Shown one piece after another: positions 38,988-48,266 of a stretch of 50,903 bases of DNA. Under the pieces are notes generated by a model. It saw only the letters and a list, made by a program, of their open reading frames with translations. It did not search any database and was not told where the DNA came from. Location of the stretch: the IMG/VR virus record IMGVR_UViG_3300012920_000002, positions 1 to 50,903 of that record. One strand, written 5' to 3'. The position numbers were made by a program, and so were the translations under genes. Origin of the DNA: a virus. Positions within the stretch are counted from its first letter, which is position 1; each line of letters begins with the position of its first letter.

Positions 38988-40670
38988 TCAGCTCTCTGAG
39001 GGGACGGTGACGGTCACCAGGTCGACCCAGGCCGTCGGCCCATCGGGGGCATCGAGCGACACCCGGACCGAGGTGACCATCATCGGCTGGGCGTCGTAGC
39101 CGTACCGGGTCTCCAAGAGGCCGCCGTAGATCAGGTTGGTGGTGAGGTAGATGATGTCGCCCTTGCAGAGCTGGGCGAACCGGCTGTGCACCTTCAGCGA
39201 CAGCTTCTCCCACGGCAGGGCATCCCAGCACAGCATCCGGGCAGCATCGCCTTCAGCGACTGCCTGCTCACTGCTGGCCCCAGTCCTGCCGAACAACACC
39301 TTCGACAGGTCGTGATCCCGGAGGACCATCGCGGGCAGCCGCCCCGCGCGCCATCCGCTGTAGGTGTCCTCGTAGGTCTTCGGGTCGCCCTCGCGGGTGG
39401 GGGTGCTGCTGTCGTAGACCTCGGCGGTGATGACCTGACTGGTCCGGGCGACGCTCTGCTGCTCCGAGGCCGGCACCTGCAGCTGGACGACCTCGATGAT
39501 GTCGTCGTCGGTGATGGTGAGGCCGGTGGTCTTGAGCCCGTGGGGCTGGCGGGTGGTGGCGGGGTTGAGATCCTGGAGCGCCCGCAGTGTGAGCATGCCG
39601 TGCCGCATCGCAGGGAAGATGCCAGCCTCCAGCAGCAGGGTGACGAGCCACCTTAGCGCGCTGTCTTGGCGGGAGTCGCTGACCAGGTCCCACTCCCCGT
39701 CGAGGTAGTTCCCCGTCGTCGGCACCATCACCTCCTGGATCCAGGCGCTGACGTTGTTGACGTCCACGAAGGCAAAGAGCTGACCGCCGGGGTCCACGCC
39801 CCAGCTCGCCGGCAGGGTGTCGTAGATGCCGGTGCTGCCCGCTGTCCCGGTGGAGGCAACGATCTTCAAGAAGATGACGCCAGGGTGATCCGTCAGCCGG
39901 GCCATGGGGAAGACCTTGCCGCGGTTGCTGCCGAGGAGGTTGCTCCAGGTGATGGTGCTGCTGCCGCGCTGGGGGCCCGTGCCGCTCATGGTCAGCTCGG
40001 TGCTGCTCGCCTTGCTGTCCCACTCCAGCAGCGTCTCATCGCCGTTGCTGTTCACCACCTTCAGCAGGCCGCGCTGCCCGTTCTCCTGCTCGAAGTAGTC
40101 GAAGTTCCCCGCACCGCTGGCGGCGGTGAGGGTGCCGGAGCTGGTCATGTCCACCGAGCTTCCGGCGGAGAAGACGACCGCGCTGCGGTTGAGCGGCCAG
40201 AACAGCGCGGCTTCGCTGTCTTCGGCGTCGGTCGCGCTGGTGTCCAGGGTCTGTCGGGTGGACAGCGCGGTGAGGAGGTCACCGAACCGGAGGGTGAAGA
40301 CCTCCTGCAGGCCGTTCCGGGTGATGCCCTCCAGAGGGCCGATTGCCCAGGGCTCCGCCGCGGACGTGTCTCCGGTGGGGTGGCAGTAGAGCACCGCGAT
40401 GGCGCCGGCCGGCATGTCATCGAGGACGCCGCGCAGGTCGCCGGCGACGGTGACATCGAAGCCGCCCAGCGTGATCTGACAGGGCGAGGGCGTCAGCGTC
40501 CCGGACCAGGTGGATGCGCCAGTGATCAGTGGGAGTCCCTCCCCGATGCGGTTGGAGAAGACCACCCCGGAGGCGTTGACCGAGCCGGTCATCGGCAGGA
40601 ATTCGAGCCGGTAGTAGGGCGTCAGAACCGGGGCAGAGAGGGCCTGGATGAAGGATGCGGGCCAGGACAT
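38988..40670 (-). CDS. Tail tip/baseplate protein, 560 residues
   Basis: A large, mostly beta protein with no recognised family. Position after the tape measure and distal-tail-like gene and before the fibres suggests a tail-tip or baseplate hub component. Residues about 150-340 hold a region rich in Ser/Thr strands; the C-terminal 100 residues contain KVHSRFAQLCKGDIIYLTTN. AGGTGA lies upstream of the ATG at 40670. Confidence 0.6.
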   Translation of the reverse strand: MSWPASFIQALSAPVLTPYYRLEFLPMTGSVNASGVVFSNRIGEGLPLITGASTWSGTLTPSPCQITLGGFDVTVAGDLRGVLDDMPAGAIAVLYCHPTGDTSAAEPWAIGPLEGITRNGLQEVFTLRFGDLLTALSTRQTLDTSATDAEDSEAALFWPLNRSAVVFSAGSSVDMTSSGTLTAASGAGNFDYFEQENGQRGLLKVVNSNGDETLLEWDSKASSTELTMSGTGPQRGSSTITWSNLLGSNRGKVFPMARLTDHPGVIFLKIVASTGTAGSTGIYDTLPASWGVDPGGQLFAFVDVNNVSAWIQEVMVPTTGNYLDGEWDLVSDSRQDSALRWLVTLLLEAGIFPAMRHGMLTLRALQDLNPATTRQPHGLKTTGLTITDDDIIEVVQLQVPASEQQSVARTSQVITAEVYDSSTPTREGDPKTYEDTYSGWRAGRLPAMVLRDHDLSKVLFGRTGASSEQAVAEGDAARMLCWDALPWEKLSLKVHSRFAQLCKGDIIYLTTNLIYGGLLETRYGYDAQPMMVTSVRVSLDAPDGPTAWVDLVTVTVPSES

Positions 40671-40715
40671 GGGGCGTCACCTGGGGGCTGGGGTTGGGGG
40701 TGATGAGCAGGCCGA

Positions 40716-41531
40716 TCAGCGGCCGGTGAGGTTCGTCAGCAGGGGGTCGGGGGCGTAGACCGCGCCATCGCTGAGGGTCGCGACCCCGTCTGTGTCCAGC
40801 AGGGTCTCCAGGGTCCGGCCGCCGGAGCCATTGCCGCTGTTGAGCACCACGCCCTCCTGGTTCGCGGCCCAGGTGCTCGCATCGTCTGTGGCCAGCTCGA
40901 TGGCGAGGCTCCAGACGTTGCCGATCTCCACGACGGTGATCGCTCGGTTGAGCTGGTCAGCCGGCCGCAGCAGCACCGGCCAGAACCACTCCCAGGAGAC
41001 CAGGACCGGCTCCGTCGGGGAGAACAGCGGCGGAGTACTCGTGGAGAGCTGGATGGGGCTCGCGCCGTTCCAGGCGTCGATCTCCACCTTCTCTTCCGTC
41101 CCCTCTGGGAAGCCAGACCGCAGCCGGAGCCGGTCCCCACCGTTCAGCGCGATGCCGGCACCGACCATCGACGACCAGGGCGGCACACCGGGAGAGAGGC
41201 TGGTGGCGCCGGCGGTGTAGGGGCTGGTCAGGAAGGCAGCCCAGGCCCGGTCCTGGTCGGCAGAGAAGGCGCAGCGGCCGCCCCGCTGCAGGTGGTTCTC
41301 CAGGGCGAGCAGCCGGGCAGCGAGGTCTGGACCGCCCGCCATCAGCTCCAGCGTCAGGGTGATGCGTTTCCGGGAGAGCCCCAGGGACCGCTGCACCGCG
41401 CCGGTCATGGCGACCGCATCCGCAGCGAGGACCTCCGGGCGCTCGTCGTAAGAGGTCACGCACTCCCCCAGCGAGAGCTGCACCGGCGAGCCGGGCCCGG
41501 GAGAGGGGTAGAGCCAGAATGAGGCCTGCAT
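40716..41531 (-). CDS. Tail protein, possible distal tail component
   Basis: A 271-residue protein with an N-terminal beta domain (QASFWLYPSPGPGSPVQLSL, then RSLGLSRKRITLTLELM) and a second beta region (VLVSWEWFWPVLLRP). Its place right after the tape measure is that of distal-tail (Dit-like) proteins. AGGAG is present 8 nt before the ATG. Confidence 0.6.
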   Translation of the reverse strand: MQASFWLYPSPGPGSPVQLSLGECVTSYDERPEVLAADAVAMTGAVQRSLGLSRKRITLTLELMAGGPDLAARLLALENHLQRGGRCAFSADQDRAWAAFLTSPYTAGATSLSPGVPPWSSMVGAGIALNGGDRLRLRSGFPEGTEEKVEIDAWNGASPIQLSTSTPPLFSPTEPVLVSWEWFWPVLLRPADQLNRAITVVEIGNVWSLAIELATDDASTWAANQEGVVLNSGNGSGGRTLETLLDTDGVATLSDGAVYAPDPLLTNLTGR

Positions 41532-41535
41532 GTCG

Positions 41536-43863
41536 TCAGCTCCTGCCGAAGGTCTTGCCGAACTCCGCGGCGTTGCTGGCCCGGGTCATCTGCTGGTTGA
41601 GCGTCGGCAGGGTGCCGGGGTCCACGTTGACCGCATTCACCGTGACCCGAACCCCTCCCCCATCTCGGTCGCCGGCCTGAGCCTGCTGCAGCCGGGCAAA
41701 CTGACGCCGCAGACCGCCGCCGGCGGCCGTGTTCAGGGTGCCGGCCCGACCGTCGAGGATGGCGAAGAGCCGCGCGACCTCCGCGGCGACTTCCCGGGCC
41801 GCGCTCGCCGAGCTGCTCGACGTGGACCGCGCCGAACTGGCCCCGCTGTTCTGGAGCGGCCGCCCGTCGCCGTCGAAGAGGCCGGCAAAGAAGCCCCCCT
41901 CGCGTCGCTCCTGGAACCGCTCCTGGGCGTTGCCGAAGATGTCGAAGAACTCCTTCAGCTCCGCCTTGATCGACTCCCAGGCATCGAGCATCCCCTGGCC
42001 GATCATGCGGATGAATCGCCCCGGGTTGAGGAAGTTCCGCAGCAGGGCCTGGACACGGTTGATGGGCAGCAGCAGGGCCGTTTTCAGGGCGCTCCCGATG
42101 ACCTGAAACAGGATCTCCGGCAGGGCGTTGAAGATGACCGACGGCGCCGCACCAATGCCGGCAGCGAGGTTGTCGATCTGGCTGCCGATGCGGTCCGCCA
42201 GCGCCGCTCCCGATGCGCTCCCGTACCGCTCCATCGCCGCCTCGATCTCCCGGACGGTGTCCTCATCACCACGCTCTCGCGCCTGCTCCAGCTGCGCCTC
42301 CAGCGCCAGCCCCGCCGCCCCGAGCCCCTCCAGCAGCCCCGCGATCTGCAGCCCGATGCTGACCACCGGGGCTGCCGGGCCAAGGAAGGGAGCCAGCACA
42401 CCGCTGACAGCACTGGACGCGCTCCCCAGCAGGTCTCCGCCGAAGAGCGACGACAGCGGGCCGCTGATGGTGTCGGAGATGGTCTGCAGGCGCGCGGACT
42501 CCGCCCCCTGCTCAATGGCCCCGTTCAGCCGGGCCAGGGCAGCAGAGAACTCCTCGGCGCTGATCTGCCCCCGACTCATCAGGGTGAAGAGGTCGGACTG
42601 AGCGAGCTGCAGCCGCTCCAGCTGGGACAGCCCCTCCGGGGGGACCAGCTCCCCGAGCAGCTCCCGGAAGCCGGCCAGAGCCGGGTCGACGGCGGACACC
42701 CCATCCGGCAGGAGCTGGGGAGCCTCCTTCATTGCCGCAGCGAACTCCTCCAGGGCGGCGATGAAGGCCGGGTCACCCTTCAGGGCTTCACTGATCTCCG
42801 CCGGGTCCAGGCCGGCCTGACTGATCGCGGCGTTGATCTGCAGCAGCTCCCGGGCTGCATCCGCCTCGGCCTTCTTCGCATCCGCAGTGGCTCGCGCAGC
42901 CGCGGCCGCGTCTTCCCGGGCCTGCCGCTCCCGGTCTGCCTGCTCCGCACTCTCCCGCCCATACTCGGCCACCTGCGCGATCGCGGTCCGGCCTTCCTCC
43001 AGCCGCGCCGTCACCCCGTCGAGGAGGTCCTGCTGGTGGCTCACCGCATCGTTGGCCCGCTGCAGCGCGGTGGCCTGGCTCTCCACCGCATCGAGGGCGG
43101 CCTGCATGGGGGCGGTCAGGGCCTCGCCGGCGGCGACCCGCTCCCGGGCCTTCTGGAGGGCGGCCGCGTTGCGCTGCTCAGTGGCGGCCAGGGTCTCCTG
43201 GGCGGTGGCAGCTTCCTGTTGGGCGATGGCCAGGGCTTCCCGGTTCATGGCGAGCTGCTCGGCGGCGGCTTCCTCCAGGCGCTGCACACCCTGCAGCCGG
43301 TTCACCTCGAACTGGTCGATCTCCCCGTTGATGAGCTTGATCTGGGTCTCGACGTCCACCAGCCCCGCCTTGAATTGCTGGTGAGCAGCCGCCGCGCGCT
43401 CCGCCTGCTCGGCAGCGGCGGTCATCCGGGCCTCGGCTTCCTCGACGGCGGCAGCAAGCTGGCGGTAGACGAGCAGCAGGGCCCCGACAGCGATGGCGAG
43501 GGGAGCGATGATGGCCCCGAGGGCGGCGGCAGCGGTGCCAGCAGCGGTCATGGCGCGGGTCATGCCCGACAGCGCCCGCATCGCTTGGGCGGCCTCGGGG
43601 GAGACGTGCTGCACAGCGGTTGCGAGCCCGGAGAGGACGCGGCTGGAGGTTCGGCCGCTCTTGGTGATCTCCCCAAGGCCGGTGTTCATGCCGGTGACCG
43701 CCGAGAGGGCCTCATCCATGCCCCCCACAACCTCGTCGCTGGCGTCCCCCATGCTCCCCAGCGCCGCCTGGGTCTCCGCTGCCGCACCCGCCAGCTCCTC
43801 CAGCGTCTCCTGGGCATCCGGGGCGTTGATGATGAGGTTGTAGACGACGCTGACATCAGCCAT
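41536..43863 (-). CDS. Tape-measure protein
   Basis: A 775-residue protein that sets tail length and is ejected at infection. A long alanine-rich coiled coil covers about 140-360 (AEARMTAAAEQAERAAAAHQ). Hydrophobic segments lie at about 110-135 (AALGAIIAPLAIAVGALLLV) and about 480-525. Residues about 70-105 resemble the common tape-measure N-terminal region. It overlaps the upstream tail chaperone by 8 nt. The length predicts a tail of roughly a hundred nanometres. Confidence 0.88.
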   Translation of the reverse strand: MADVSVVYNLIINAPDAQETLEELAGAAAETQAALGSMGDASDEVVGGMDEALSAVTGMNTGLGEITKSGRTSSRVLSGLATAVQHVSPEAAQAMRALSGMTRAMTAAGTAAAALGAIIAPLAIAVGALLLVYRQLAAAVEEAEARMTAAAEQAERAAAAHQQFKAGLVDVETQIKLINGEIDQFEVNRLQGVQRLEEAAAEQLAMNREALAIAQQEAATAQETLAATEQRNAAALQKARERVAAGEALTAPMQAALDAVESQATALQRANDAVSHQQDLLDGVTARLEEGRTAIAQVAEYGRESAEQADRERQAREDAAAAARATADAKKAEADAARELLQINAAISQAGLDPAEISEALKGDPAFIAALEEFAAAMKEAPQLLPDGVSAVDPALAGFRELLGELVPPEGLSQLERLQLAQSDLFTLMSRGQISAEEFSAALARLNGAIEQGAESARLQTISDTISGPLSSLFGGDLLGSASSAVSGVLAPFLGPAAPVVSIGLQIAGLLEGLGAAGLALEAQLEQARERGDEDTVREIEAAMERYGSASGAALADRIGSQIDNLAAGIGAAPSVIFNALPEILFQVIGSALKTALLLPINRVQALLRNFLNPGRFIRMIGQGMLDAWESIKAELKEFFDIFGNAQERFQERREGGFFAGLFDGDGRPLQNSGASSARSTSSSSASAAREVAAEVARLFAILDGRAGTLNTAAGGGLRRQFARLQQAQAGDRDGGGVRVTVNAVNVDPGTLPTLNQQMTRASNAAEFGKTFGRS

Positions 43864-44224
43864 GACCCGCTCCCTTGTCCTTGCGCCCCTGAGCGCCGTT
43901 CATCACCCGAGGCCGTGGGGCGGTCCCCGGGTCCTGGGTGTCCGATGCGGCCGCGGCCATGGCACCGAGCATGCCGCCGGCGAGGTGGTCGAGGGCGAGG
44001 ACGGGGAAGAAGCTGGGGCCATCGCCCTCGCTCAGCTCTGCGACCACCCGGGCGAGGGCTTCGTCGCACTCGGTAAGACATCGTGCAGTGAGGAGGAGGT
44101 CATCCCACCCCAGCGCCAGCAGCTCCCCGGCGCTCTTCCCGAGCTTCTGGGCCATCACCCCGAGCAGCTGGCAGACCGGGGCCGGGAAATCGACCGGCGC
44201 GGGCCTGGGCGGCGGTGTAGCCAC
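43856..44224 (-). CDS. Tail assembly chaperone, downstream frame (GT-like)
   Basis: A 122-residue frame overlapping the upstream chaperone frame by 125 nt in a +1 register. Helical (QLLGVMAQKLGKSAGELLAL, then GWDDLLLTARCLTECDEALA), it lies just before the tape measure, the position of the frameshifted part of tail chaperones. It may be made as an extension of the 44100-44663 product through a ribosomal frameshift in the overlap, where CGATTTCCCGG is a candidate site, or from its own GTG at 44224. Confidence 0.62.
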   Translation of the reverse strand: MATPPPRPAPVDFPAPVCQLLGVMAQKLGKSAGELLALGWDDLLLTARCLTECDEALARVVAELSEGDGPSFFPVLALDHLAGGMLGAMAAAASDTQDPGTAPRPRVMNGAQGRKDKGAGHG

Positions 44225-44663
44225 TCCAGATCCGCGCCACCACCGACGGCCACAGCGTCTGCGGGAACCGATACACCCACAGCCGGCCCTCCTTCGGGTC
44301 CTCCGCCTCCCGCTCCATCACCAGCCGGCCTTCGCTCCAGGTCTTCCCACCGTCGATGGAGAACCCCCGGCACCAGGTCACCGCCTGCTCAACTGCCCGT
44401 CGCTGCATCTGGAGGGCCTTCTCTGCGGTGACCTCCACCAGGGGGAAGCCGCCGGACTGCTGGAGCGCCTGTGCGCGGGCATCCCCGGACAGTGCGCCCA
44501 CTGCCACTGCGAGGTTCACCAGCTCCCCACTCTCTGCGGCCTCTTCGGGGGAGATCATGCAGAAGCGGAGCTGCAGCGTGGCCCCACCGTGGGCGGGGTT
44601 CTCGAACAGGCCGGTGTCGACGGTGATGAAGCCGTCGCGCTCGATGAGCTGTGTGAGGTCCAT
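44100..44663 (-). CDS. Tail assembly chaperone, upstream frame (G-like)
   Basis: A 187-residue protein between the tail tube and the second chaperone frame. An N-terminal beta segment (DLTQLIERDGFITVDTGLFE) is followed by helices and an aromatic region (VYRFPQTLWPSVVARIWSGY). The last 40 residues (Gly/Arg/Pro-rich) overlap the downstream frame and look unlike a folded domain, as expected beyond a frameshift site. The ATG shares a base with the tail-tube stop. Confidence 0.62.
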   Translation of the reverse strand: MDLTQLIERDGFITVDTGLFENPAHGGATLQLRFCMISPEEAAESGELVNLAVAVGALSGDARAQALQQSGGFPLVEVTAEKALQMQRRAVEQAVTWCRGFSIDGGKTWSEGRLVMEREAEDPKEGRLWVYRFPQTLWPSVVARIWSGYTAAQARAGRFPGPGLPAARGDGPEAREERRGAAGAGVG

Positions 44664-45625
44664 CAGGCGCCTGCCTTTGTGGCGGTGTCCTGGGTGTTGG
44701 TGATGGCGATGGAGACGCCGGCGTCGCTGCCCTTCGTCTGCGCATCCCAGATCACCGAAGCCTTCAGCGGCCCAGAGTCCGGCACGTCGTCGTCCCAGTC
44801 CTTCATCTCCGCATTCGTCAGCGTGATCGCAAAGGTGCGGGTGCCGTCGGTCCAGGTCAGCGTGAGGTCGCCCTCGGTGTCTGCGCGGAAGGCGTTGTGG
44901 GCATCGAGGGAGTCGAACCAGAGGGTCATCTTGACCTGTGCCGACCGGCCTGCGGCGGAGAAACCGGGCTCCTCGGTGACGGTGGAGAAGGCGCAGAAGC
45001 GGGGGGCGAGGCCGTTGTCGATGGTGACCTGGATGGTCTCCGGGCACCAGTCCGCCACACCACCCCATGAGAAGCTCGCGTCGATCTCACCGAAGTCCAC
45101 CAGGGGAAGATCCGGCGCGCTCCAGCTGGTCGCCGGGGCAACGCGACCGTCCGGGGAGTCCTCGGCGATGTAGTCGAAAGCCGCTGTGAGGCCCTCGCCG
45201 CTCTTGTAGTCGAGGACCGCCTTCGACAGCTTCACGCCCCGCACCAGCTCCTCGTACCCGCCCGAGCCCCCGATCATGCGCACCATCGTGAGGATCGGAA
45301 GCTCGGTGGCCGGGGTGTAGGTGTGGGCGTAGGTGGGGCCTCCGCCGCCACCGTCGGCGCTGCTGCCAAGGAGGGCCTCCCAGAGCAGCCCGTGACCCTC
45401 ATAGGCCGCCTCGATGGAGAAGCTGCCGTTGCTCTCGGTGACCGTCTTCTTGAGGTTGTCGGTGAAGCCGTTGGCAGCGGGGATGCTCTTGCCCCGGACC
45501 TTCTTGGTCTTGGTCGAGTGCTTGTTGCGGATGAACTGCGTGACGCGCATGTCTGCAGCGTCGGTGTGCTCAGTGCCCCAGTCGGCCTGGGGGAAGAAGA
45601 GGAGGCCGGAGCCAGCGCCAAACAT
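44663..45625 (-). CDS. Major tail tube protein
   Basis: A 320-residue protein with the features of a tube subunit: MFGAGSGLLFFPQADWGTEH at the start, then a beta-rich body (SNGSFSIEAAYEGHGLLWEA, then GVKLSKAVLDYKSGEGLTAA) and a further Ig-like C-terminal portion. Placement before the chaperones and tape measure supports the call; the family is not certain. Confidence 0.75.
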   Translation of the reverse strand: MFGAGSGLLFFPQADWGTEHTDAADMRVTQFIRNKHSTKTKKVRGKSIPAANGFTDNLKKTVTESNGSFSIEAAYEGHGLLWEALLGSSADGGGGGPTYAHTYTPATELPILTMVRMIGGSGGYEELVRGVKLSKAVLDYKSGEGLTAAFDYIAEDSPDGRVAPATSWSAPDLPLVDFGEIDASFSWGGVADWCPETIQVTIDNGLAPRFCAFSTVTEEPGFSAAGRSAQVKMTLWFDSLDAHNAFRADTEGDLTLTWTDGTRTFAITLTNAEMKDWDDDVPDSGPLKASVIWDAQTKGSDAGVSIAITNTQDTATKAGA

Positions 45626-45634
45626 GGGGTACTC

Positions 45635-46393
45635 CTACGCGCGGACCTGCAGCTGCACAGGCAGTGACAGCCGCTGGCCGAGGTTGGTGGTGATCAGAAG
45701 GGTCAGGGTGTAGTCCTGGTTGGCGAGGCCCCCGAGCAGGGCCACGCGGACGAACTGGCTGCCGACGAGGCGGATCCGGGTCCGGTCGAGCATCGCGGGC
45801 TGGCTCTCCGGCGGCTCGGCGGTGTCGACGACATCGACGGCGAGGTAGCTGACCCACTCCAGGAGGAGAGAGCCCAGCTCCTGACCGCGCCGCTGCCCCA
45901 TCGGGAACCGCGCCCAGAGGTGCCGGACCTCCTCCGGCCGCTTCGTGTAGACCGGCAGGCTGTCCCCAGCCGTCGGGGGTCGGTAGTCGATGCGCCAGCC
46001 CCCAGGCTGCTCAGTGGAGATGCGACCGGTGAGCGGGCCGGTGATCGCGGGGCCGTCCGCCGGATCATCTGCAGCGTTCGGGTCACCCCAATGCAGCCAG
46101 AGCAGACAGACCGCCGAGCCGGACGGGGCCGTCCAGCCGGAGACCTCCAGGGTGAGGCTGCGGCCGGCGTGGCTGGCTTCGGGCGCGCGCCGGTAGTCCA
46201 GCTGCGTCTCCCCGTCTGCGGTGGTGACCGCGATGTCGAAGAAGTCCGGGCGGACCTTCTCCCAGAACGCCGACCAGCGCACCGGGATGGTGATGGTGAC
46301 GGACTGGTTGTCCTGGGGCGCGTGCAGATCCCCCACATCGACCTCGACGGCGACGGGGGCCTGGTGGGCGAAGCGTGCAGCGAGGGTGCTCAT
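45635..46393 (-). CDS. Tail or neck protein, 252 residues
   Basis: A beta-rich protein (NQSVTITIPVRWSAFWEKVR, then a central Pro-rich part and VGSQFVRVALLGGLANQDYT). It is encoded between the tail-terminator-like protein and the tail tube. No family recognised; a minor tail or tail-completion role is likely. Confidence 0.5.
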   Translation of the reverse strand: MSTLAARFAHQAPVAVEVDVGDLHAPQDNQSVTITIPVRWSAFWEKVRPDFFDIAVTTADGETQLDYRRAPEASHAGRSLTLEVSGWTAPSGSAVCLLWLHWGDPNAADDPADGPAITGPLTGRISTEQPGGWRIDYRPPTAGDSLPVYTKRPEEVRHLWARFPMGQRRGQELGSLLLEWVSYLAVDVVDTAEPPESQPAMLDRTRIRLVGSQFVRVALLGGLANQDYTLTLLITTNLGQRLSLPVQLQVRA

Positions 46394-46893
46394 GTCCCAC
46401 CTCGACAGGGTGTGGACCAGGAGAAGGAGAGAACCAGCCGCACACAGGCCCGGTCCGGCATGCTGAAGAAGTGGCCAGGGAAGAGGGTCGTCTCGACGGC
46501 GGCGAGCTGGAGCTGGCGGAGACCGGCGGCCTGCAGGTCAGTGTTCTGGCGAAGGGAGATCAGCCAAGCGGGATCCTCCATCAGTGCCAGCAGGTCCGCC
46601 TCCAGGTCGATGCTGCGCAGGTGCAGGTCCGGGTGGCTGCCTTTCCCGTGCCAGCAGTCGAGGAAGAGCTTCGGTGCCCGGGTGCGGCTGTTCATCGCGC
46701 CCCGGCTCCGGGTCTGGTTGGCCTGCCGGTACACGAACGCGATCGGCGGCTTCCCCGGGAGCTTCTTCGCCGGGAAGCGCCCCACGCGGACGCGTCCGGG
46801 CGCAGAGAGGTCCAGCCCGCTGTGGCCAGCGCCGGCGAGGGTCGCTGTACGGCTGACCACCTGCTCCAGGAGGAGTCGCTGTGCGCTGCTCAT
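46390..46893 (-). CDS. Tail terminator-like protein
   Basis: A 167-residue protein. Position after the HK97 gp10-like gene and before tail genes is that of tail terminators that cap the tube. Weak structural support: a mixed alpha/beta body (RVRVGRFPAKKLPGKPPIAF, then DLEADLLALMEDPAWLISLR). It overlaps both neighbours by 4 nt. Confidence 0.5.
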   Translation of the reverse strand: MSSAQRLLLEQVVSRTATLAGAGHSGLDLSAPGRVRVGRFPAKKLPGKPPIAFVYRQANQTRSRGAMNSRTRAPKLFLDCWHGKGSHPDLHLRSIDLEADLLALMEDPAWLISLRQNTDLQAAGLRQLQLAAVETTLFPGHFFSMPDRACVRLVLSFSWSTPCRGGT

Positions 46894-47297
46894 CGCACCC
46901 CCAGCGCAGTCATCAGGAACGCCTGCAGCTCGCCTTCCACCGGTCGAAGCCCGTCGGTGAAGGCATCCCGCAGGTAGAAGGTGCCGGGCCGGGTGGTGAT
47001 CTCCCCGTCGCCGTTCGCGTAGTCCCAGCCGTACTCCTGGAAGACGGCATGCTGACTGTCGAGGTCACCACCGGCCTGCAGGACGATCTCCACGCCGGCA
47101 GGGAGCGGTGTTGCGCCGCTGTCGATGGATTCGTACAGGCGAAAGGTCTGTGGGGTCATCCGGGACAGGGCGTTCTGCTGGGCGGTAGAGCGCATCCGGT
47201 CGGCGGTGGCCTCGCCCAGCCCCTGCAGGCCTTCCATCAGGCCCCCGGTGGCCAGGGCAGTCCAGGCATCGACCATCTGCGTGAAGGTCATCGACAC
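46890..47297 (-). CDS. Head-tail joining protein (HK97 gp10-like)
   Basis: A 135-residue protein of the gp10/neck type by position and composition: an N-terminal helix (MVDAWTALATGGLMEGLQGL), a basic middle and HAVFQEYGWDYANGDGEITT, typical of neck proteins with a conserved EYG motif. GGAGG lies 5 nt before the GTG at 47297. Confidence 0.65.
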   Translation of the reverse strand: MSMTFTQMVDAWTALATGGLMEGLQGLGEATADRMRSTAQQNALSRMTPQTFRLYESIDSGATPLPAGVEIVLQAGGDLDSQHAVFQEYGWDYANGDGEITTRPGTFYLRDAFTDGLRPVEGELQAFLMTALGVR

Positions 47298-47298
47298 A

Positions 47299-47988
47299 TC
47301 AGCCTCCCTGACCGCGTGTCAGGCAGAACGGCGCGAGCAGCTCGCGGACTGCCGGCAGGAGGGTGAAGGGCCGGACGCCGACCGAGGCCCCGTCGACCGC
47401 ATCGGCGGTCTGCCCGACCAGGGCGCGGTTGTTCCACAGGTGCTTCAGCTGCAGACCCGCAGCAAGCCGCATGTCGTCGGGGATCTCCTCGTAGCCCGCC
47501 GTCAGCACGATCTGGATCGCCCGCTCGGCGGTGCTCCACAGGTCCGCGCTCGGCTTCTTCCGCAGCGCCCAGACGTCCCGGAACAGGATGTAGTCATCAC
47601 TGGAGACCTCGGTGTCCTCGCCCCACTCCCACTCGGCATCGTCGTGCACGCTGGTGATCGCAGAGACCGGCCAGATCGGCAGCAGCAGGCGGTCCGTGCC
47701 GGTGGCCCCGGTGGTGGTCTGCATCAGGCCGGTGGTGCCCCAGGTGGTCAGGGGAACCGAAGACGCCCAGCCGGCTTGCTGTCCCCGGGCCGGGGTGCCC
47801 GTCAGGTACAGCGTGTACTCCTGGCTGTGGACGGAGGGGGCATCAGTACCAGAGAAGGAGCTGAACCCCAGGTGGCGGGCGAAGGCGGCGTCGATGGCGA
47901 CCAGGATTGCGGTGATCGCAGCGTGTTCCTCCTCGCCATCGAGGGCGGAGAGGAAGTCGCTGAGGGCTTCTTCAAGGGTCAGGATCAT
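47299..47988 (-). CDS. Head-tail connector protein (HK97 gp6-like)
   Basis: A 229-residue protein whose pattern fits head-completion connectors: an N-terminal helix (TLEEALSDFLSALDGEEEHA), a central beta part (LLLPIWPVSAITSVHDDAEW, similar to the family's l..wPv.si.sV.d), and a helical C-terminus with AAGLQLKHLWNNRA. AGGTG precedes the ATG at 47988. Confidence 0.72.
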   Translation of the reverse strand: MILTLEEALSDFLSALDGEEEHAAITAILVAIDAAFARHLGFSSFSGTDAPSVHSQEYTLYLTGTPARGQQAGWASSVPLTTWGTTGLMQTTTGATGTDRLLLPIWPVSAITSVHDDAEWEWGEDTEVSSDDYILFRDVWALRKKPSADLWSTAERAIQIVLTAGYEEIPDDMRLAAGLQLKHLWNNRALVGQTADAVDGASVGVRPFTLLPAVRELLAPFCLTRGQGG

Positions 47989-48263
47989 CGGGTCACCTCC
48001 CCTGGGAAGCGGTGGCGGGTCGCAGTGACCTCGCCAGGGACCGAAAGAAGGCCGGTCAGGGGGTCGTAGTGGAGGACCGTGCCGAAGCACGGCGAGTCAT
48101 CGAGGTATGCGCAGTCAGCCAGAGCCGATTCCGAGCCCGGAGCCGTGTGTTCGACGCCCCACGTTGCCCCACCGGCATCACGGGCTCCCCCAGGCGCTGC
48201 GCCCGGGGCTCGGTCAGGGATGGCGCTGACCGAGGGGATCGGTTCTGGCTGGATGCCGGCCAC
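47985..48263 (-). CDS. Small head-region protein, 92 residues
   Basis: A Pro/Ala/Gly-rich N-terminus and a C-terminal beta segment (CFGTVLHYDPLTGLLSVPGE). The GTG start is 3 bp from the upstream stop, and the stop overlaps the connector start. A minor capsid or assembly role is guessed from position. Confidence 0.48.
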   Translation of the reverse strand: MAGIQPEPIPSVSAIPDRAPGAAPGGARDAGGATWGVEHTAPGSESALADCAYLDDSPCFGTVLHYDPLTGLLSVPGEVTATRHRFPGEVTR

Positions 48264-48266
48264 GGA

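Noticed and set aside
41530-44076. Plus-strand frame of 848 codons
   Set aside because: It is a shadow of the tape-measure and chaperone genes, with low-complexity Leu/Gly/Arg-rich content and no domain.
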